Shown here: positions 60,509 through 64,000 of the stretch, piece after piece
How positions within the stretch are numbered: the stretch's first letter is position 1
Layout: each line of letters opens with the position of its first letter
Assembly (NCBI RefSeq): GCF_031755915.1
Contig: NC_083390.1
Span: forward strand, 24,299,001 to 24,363,000
From: Ziziphus jujuba
Taxonomy: Eukaryota; Streptophyta; Magnoliopsida; Rosales; Rhamnaceae
Reading direction: 5' to 3'
Length of the DNA stretch: 64,000 nucleotides
The notes under the pieces: model-generated
Seen by the model: only the letters and a program-made list of their open reading frames with translations
What the model was told of the DNA's origin: nothing
The model's database searches: none
Position numbers and translations under genes: made by a program

Positions 60509-63500
60509 CTAAAACATTATGCTCATCAACTTTTCTCTGCCATAGTCAATATTCAAGTCTACAAAGATGGCATTTTGGCATTCAAGCTTCAAGCATTCTT
60601 TTCCTGACCTCACCACCACCAACGGATTTCCAATCTTTTGGAAAGCCTCTGCAAAGACATTAACATTCTCATCCGCATATCCTGGCTTCAGTCTCTGAAT
60701 GGTTCTGCAAAGTTCTTGTGGTAGTTTTGAAGAAATCTCTTTGTTTTCTAGTAACTCGAAAAGTAAATCGAAATACTTTCCTGAGTTCAAACAAAGTAAG
60801 CACAAAGCAGTGAACAATCTCAACACCAGCACTGGATAGAATTCTGAGCTAAGTTTACAACTTTGAATCCATTCAGTGGCATCCTGCTCATTATGCAGAA
60901 GTTCTTCAACTATGCCTGCCACAAAGTCAAGGACAGTAACAAAACGTGACCGCCAATCAAATGCACCATGTATACTGAGCTCTGGATTCCAATCCTGATG
61001 TATAAGCCATTCAAGAAATGTTGATTTTGTAGAGAAAAAGAATCCTTCATAGTAGAACACCAGAAGCAGAAGGCGCTCCACGAGGTACATGAGACATCCT
61101 GGTGTCACACTCTCACTTATCAAGTCTGAAAAGTAGTAGTATTTTAAAGCTTCATGGAATTTTTGAACCATGACAACATGTTCAAGAGGATCAATGGAAA
61201 TTGTAGATGATGAAGACCCCAGCTCTGATTCTACCAAACGTTCAATGCATGATCTCCATAATGGATGACTTTCAGACCTCTCAGCAATTTGTCCGTATAG
61301 CTCACCGCTAAGTTTTCTAAACGACCCCATAACTATCATCACCAGATTCACAATTTCTCCATGTGACAGATGACTTTTTGTGCTAATGTTTCTGATGAAG
61401 ATTTCTTGGACAGAATTCTTGAATTCACCTCTCTCCCTGAGTTTAATCATATTCTCTGTTGATGATTCTCTCCAATCCATGGGAAATATAGTCCCAAACA
61501 AGTTATCTCTTGGTAGCTCCAGGTAGTCCTTAAGCATATCTTTGTGGTGTATAAACCTGGACTCGTTAAGAGAGTTAGCAACTACAAACATATGGATGAG
61601 AGTGATGCTCTTGTGATGCATTGCCAAGGAATCCTTTGTTGAGAACTCATAAAGGGCTCTAAGCTTTTCTAACACCTCTATACCGACATTGGTCATTTCT
61701 GAGCTCCAATAATTACGAGCAGCATTAGCAAACTGGTTAGCATTGAAGATTATTGATTTCTCCTTCTGGTGCAGATTTGGATAATCACTTTTCCTTACCC
61801 AGTAGGCATAAGAAGATAGAACAAGATAGGTGATCTTCTCTTTTGAAAACTGCTTCTTCACACCCAAATAGTTCAAACAGAGCTCTCCCCAAACACTTTG
61901 GTTTTCAAGACAGCTTAGGTACACAAAAATCTCCACAATAATCTGCTTCCAAACATTCCAAAAATAAACCAGTGTATCAACAGAAACTTGGTTCTTTGAC
62001 AAAACCCCTTCTGCATGTGTTTTTAGATCAGCAGACAAATCATGATCCTGTAAATACTTTGAACACCAAATATTAAAATGAACTATCAGAATTTTTCGTG
62101 AGGATAAGAATTCCCCTCTAACACTTTGAAGTCTAACAGAATCACCAAATAATTGCATCAAATTGGACAATGGGACTTGTCTATCTGATAAAAGATTTTC
62201 CTCAAAACATACAAACTCAAAGAAGAGGAGTGAAATTTTCTCAGCCAAAGCTTTAGCCTTATCTAAAAGCTCCTCCTTTTGTGTAAACTTATTCATGGTC
62301 CATCCATCGCTCCTACCTGTTGAAAAAGATTTGGCAAACACATGTAGTAGAATAGCTAACGACGCTTCACTAAAACGTCCAGCCTTCTCAAGCAGAAGAT
62401 TTCCAATTTGATTTGCTATGCTTAAAGCATTTAGGGAGTAACCCCATTCAATTTCCAATTGCAAAAGCTCATCAAGGAAATCTTCATTCCTTAAAAAAGA
62501 TCGAGTTAAATCCTTAGAACAAAAAGCCTTAACGAATTTCATCATTTTGTTGTTATCTTTAAGATTTTTGCAACTTCGTGCAGCACCTTCCAAAAGCTCC
62601 TGTTCCTTGGCCTCAATTTTATCAATGTATCTTTTTGTCTTCTTACTTTCGGTTGCATCCTTTCTCCTAAAGAGGATGTAATTTAACCCCTCATCATACA
62701 ACTTTCCCCGAATGCAAGCATCAATGCAATTTGAGTATAGCTTGCACTTCACATATGCTTGAGCAGCACGCTTGTAAGATCTTGCCTGAGTAAAACATTC
62801 TCCAGCTTCCTCCAGCTTAAAGTCCCCACATTTCTCCAGATAAATAGTACCTGCAAGAAGAAACAATAGAATTCTGGTACGTAACTGAACATAATTTACA
62901 AAACTCAAGAATTTGAAAGATATTGTAAGAACACACCTGCTTTTTCATACTCATTTGACTCATAGTAACATTGTGCAGACAGCTCAAATTTTCCAATGGA
63001 AAAATATAATTCAGCAGCCTTCTTGAGATATATATGAGCCATTTTGGTATCTGAACCACTAATATGCTGTGCAGAAGCTTGAAGGCTAGCAGCCTCAGCC
63101 AACTTTTCCCAAACTGTATTTCCTGCTCTTTGAAAGCATATTTTGGAAGATTCATAGTTACACTCATGAAAAAGCTGCAAAAAGAAAAAGAGAATCAAAA
63201 TATTAAGAAAATCTCCAATGATAATTGTGAATGAGAAGAACAAGAAACAAAATTACAATCCCGTAACTGCAAATTTCATAATTTTTGAGCAAAGAAAGAT
63301 AATCTGAACATCCTTAACCCTGTTTGTTCTATGAAACAAATTGCTGCACAAAAAAACGATGAGGGATCGGCAATCACTACCTTGACACCACGTGACTTCC
63401 AGTCCTCTCTGCTGCTTGTAACTTGGATCTCTTCCACTAATGACTTATGAATTTCTCCAACTTGGACAACTTTCAATTTCTTCCAGTAGTCAAATAAAGG

Positions 63501-63734
63501 TTTATAATGCTCCCCCATATTCTCAAAAAACCATAGCCTGTGCCTTGTACGTGTAATGGCTACATATAATTGCTTCAGCTCAAAACATAAAAGCTTATGT
63601 TTCGCCTCATTGAAACTTTGAAAAGATTTTGCAGAATCAGGTTCAATGAGATTTCTTTTCTGCATATACTCATATATGACTCTCCATTGATTTTTCATAG
63701 ATGATGAACCAAAAAATTTGTACAGCAACACATC
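60509..63734 (-). CDS. Gene C: TRANK1-like protein, last three exons (5' part outside window)
   Basis: Exons 63734-63381, 63174-62937 and 62850-60509, 977 residues plus stop. They correspond to exons 10-12 of gene B with identical lengths for the first two (354 and 238 nt). The first exon encodes the end of the UvrD-like helicase, with motif VI QLYVAITRTRHRLW. The next two encode the TPR-like region (AAQ/SAQCYYESNEYE) and the long helical C-terminus ending MSIMF. Protein similarity to gene B looks near 80 percent by eye, much higher than between A and B. The last exon is 33 nt shorter than in gene B; one short deletion lies at NLMLEVELLEKAG, which reads NLLLEKAG here. The frame is open throughout. 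The 266 nt right of the first exon (63735-64000) is intron similar to gene B intron 9, so the preceding exon should lie just outside the window. Confidence 0.85.
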
Positions 63735-64000
63735 CTATGGAAAACAAAAGAAAAATTTAATGAAAACGTATGCAGCAAGTTATCTATCTTGACTTGAAGC
63801 CACACATGCAGATGAATCTATTTCTACAAAACCATGCCAAAGACTAATTCAATTATATGAACAGAAATTATACCTAGATTTTGATATAATATTTTTGAAT
63901 ATTCAAATTAGGGATTACCAAACTATTGAAACAGCATAAATATTTATTTGCACGTATATATGTATAAACACATGCATGTAGTTAAGTATAATAGATTCTA

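Overview
This is a 64 kb piece of nuclear DNA from a flowering plant, probably a eudicot; I cannot name the species. Three things point there: AT-rich intergenic DNA, short GT-AG introns, and plant-type transposable elements (a Ty1/copia element, a long solo LTR, a CACTA-like element and tRNA-derived SINEs). No bacterial, organellar or viral gene organisation is visible.

The backbone is an array of three related minus-strand genes. They encode very large proteins with two superfamily-1 helicase modules (UPF1/AAA_11-AAA_12-like, then UvrD-like) and a helical TPR-like C-terminus. This is the family usually labelled 'TPR and ankyrin repeat-containing protein 1-like' (TRANK1-like) in plants, although I see no ankyrin repeats. 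Gene A (772-6530) enters the window with its first eight exons. Gene B (27586-37079) is complete: 12 exons and 2,554 codons before the stop. Gene C (60509-63734) shows only its last three exons. A truncated promoter plus exon-1 fragment at about 39245-39930 suggests a fourth copy once existed.

The spacers between the genes are themselves duplicated, as shared blocks at about 7120-18230, 18250-27000, 37490-39010 and 51860-60000. Each full block carries a pyrimidine/purine inverted-repeat element and degenerate minus-strand exon fragments that resemble the PRONE domain of plant RopGEFs. Later insertions decorate individual blocks: an intact young copia element (11697-16911), for which other blocks supply the empty site, and a SINE (about 21787-21910).

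From about 40690 to 50790 lies a CACTA-like transposon relic. It has subterminal GCGAC-rich repeats, a decayed transposon-protein fragment, a nested 2.9 kb solo LTR (41025-43925), and a roughly 4.8 kb array of about 26 short hairpins in two different tandem-repeat families. One family carries tRNA-like A and B boxes; the other shows a higher-order repeat of about 670 bp.

The most informative signals are evolutionary. Genes A and B share a nearly identical promoter/exon 1/intron 1 module but have diverged strongly from exon 2 on, which suggests recent exchange of the 5' end. Gene B also has altered catalytic motifs in its first helicase while its second helicase keeps them. Exon coordinates were worked out by hand from splice signals, reading frame and comparison between copies.
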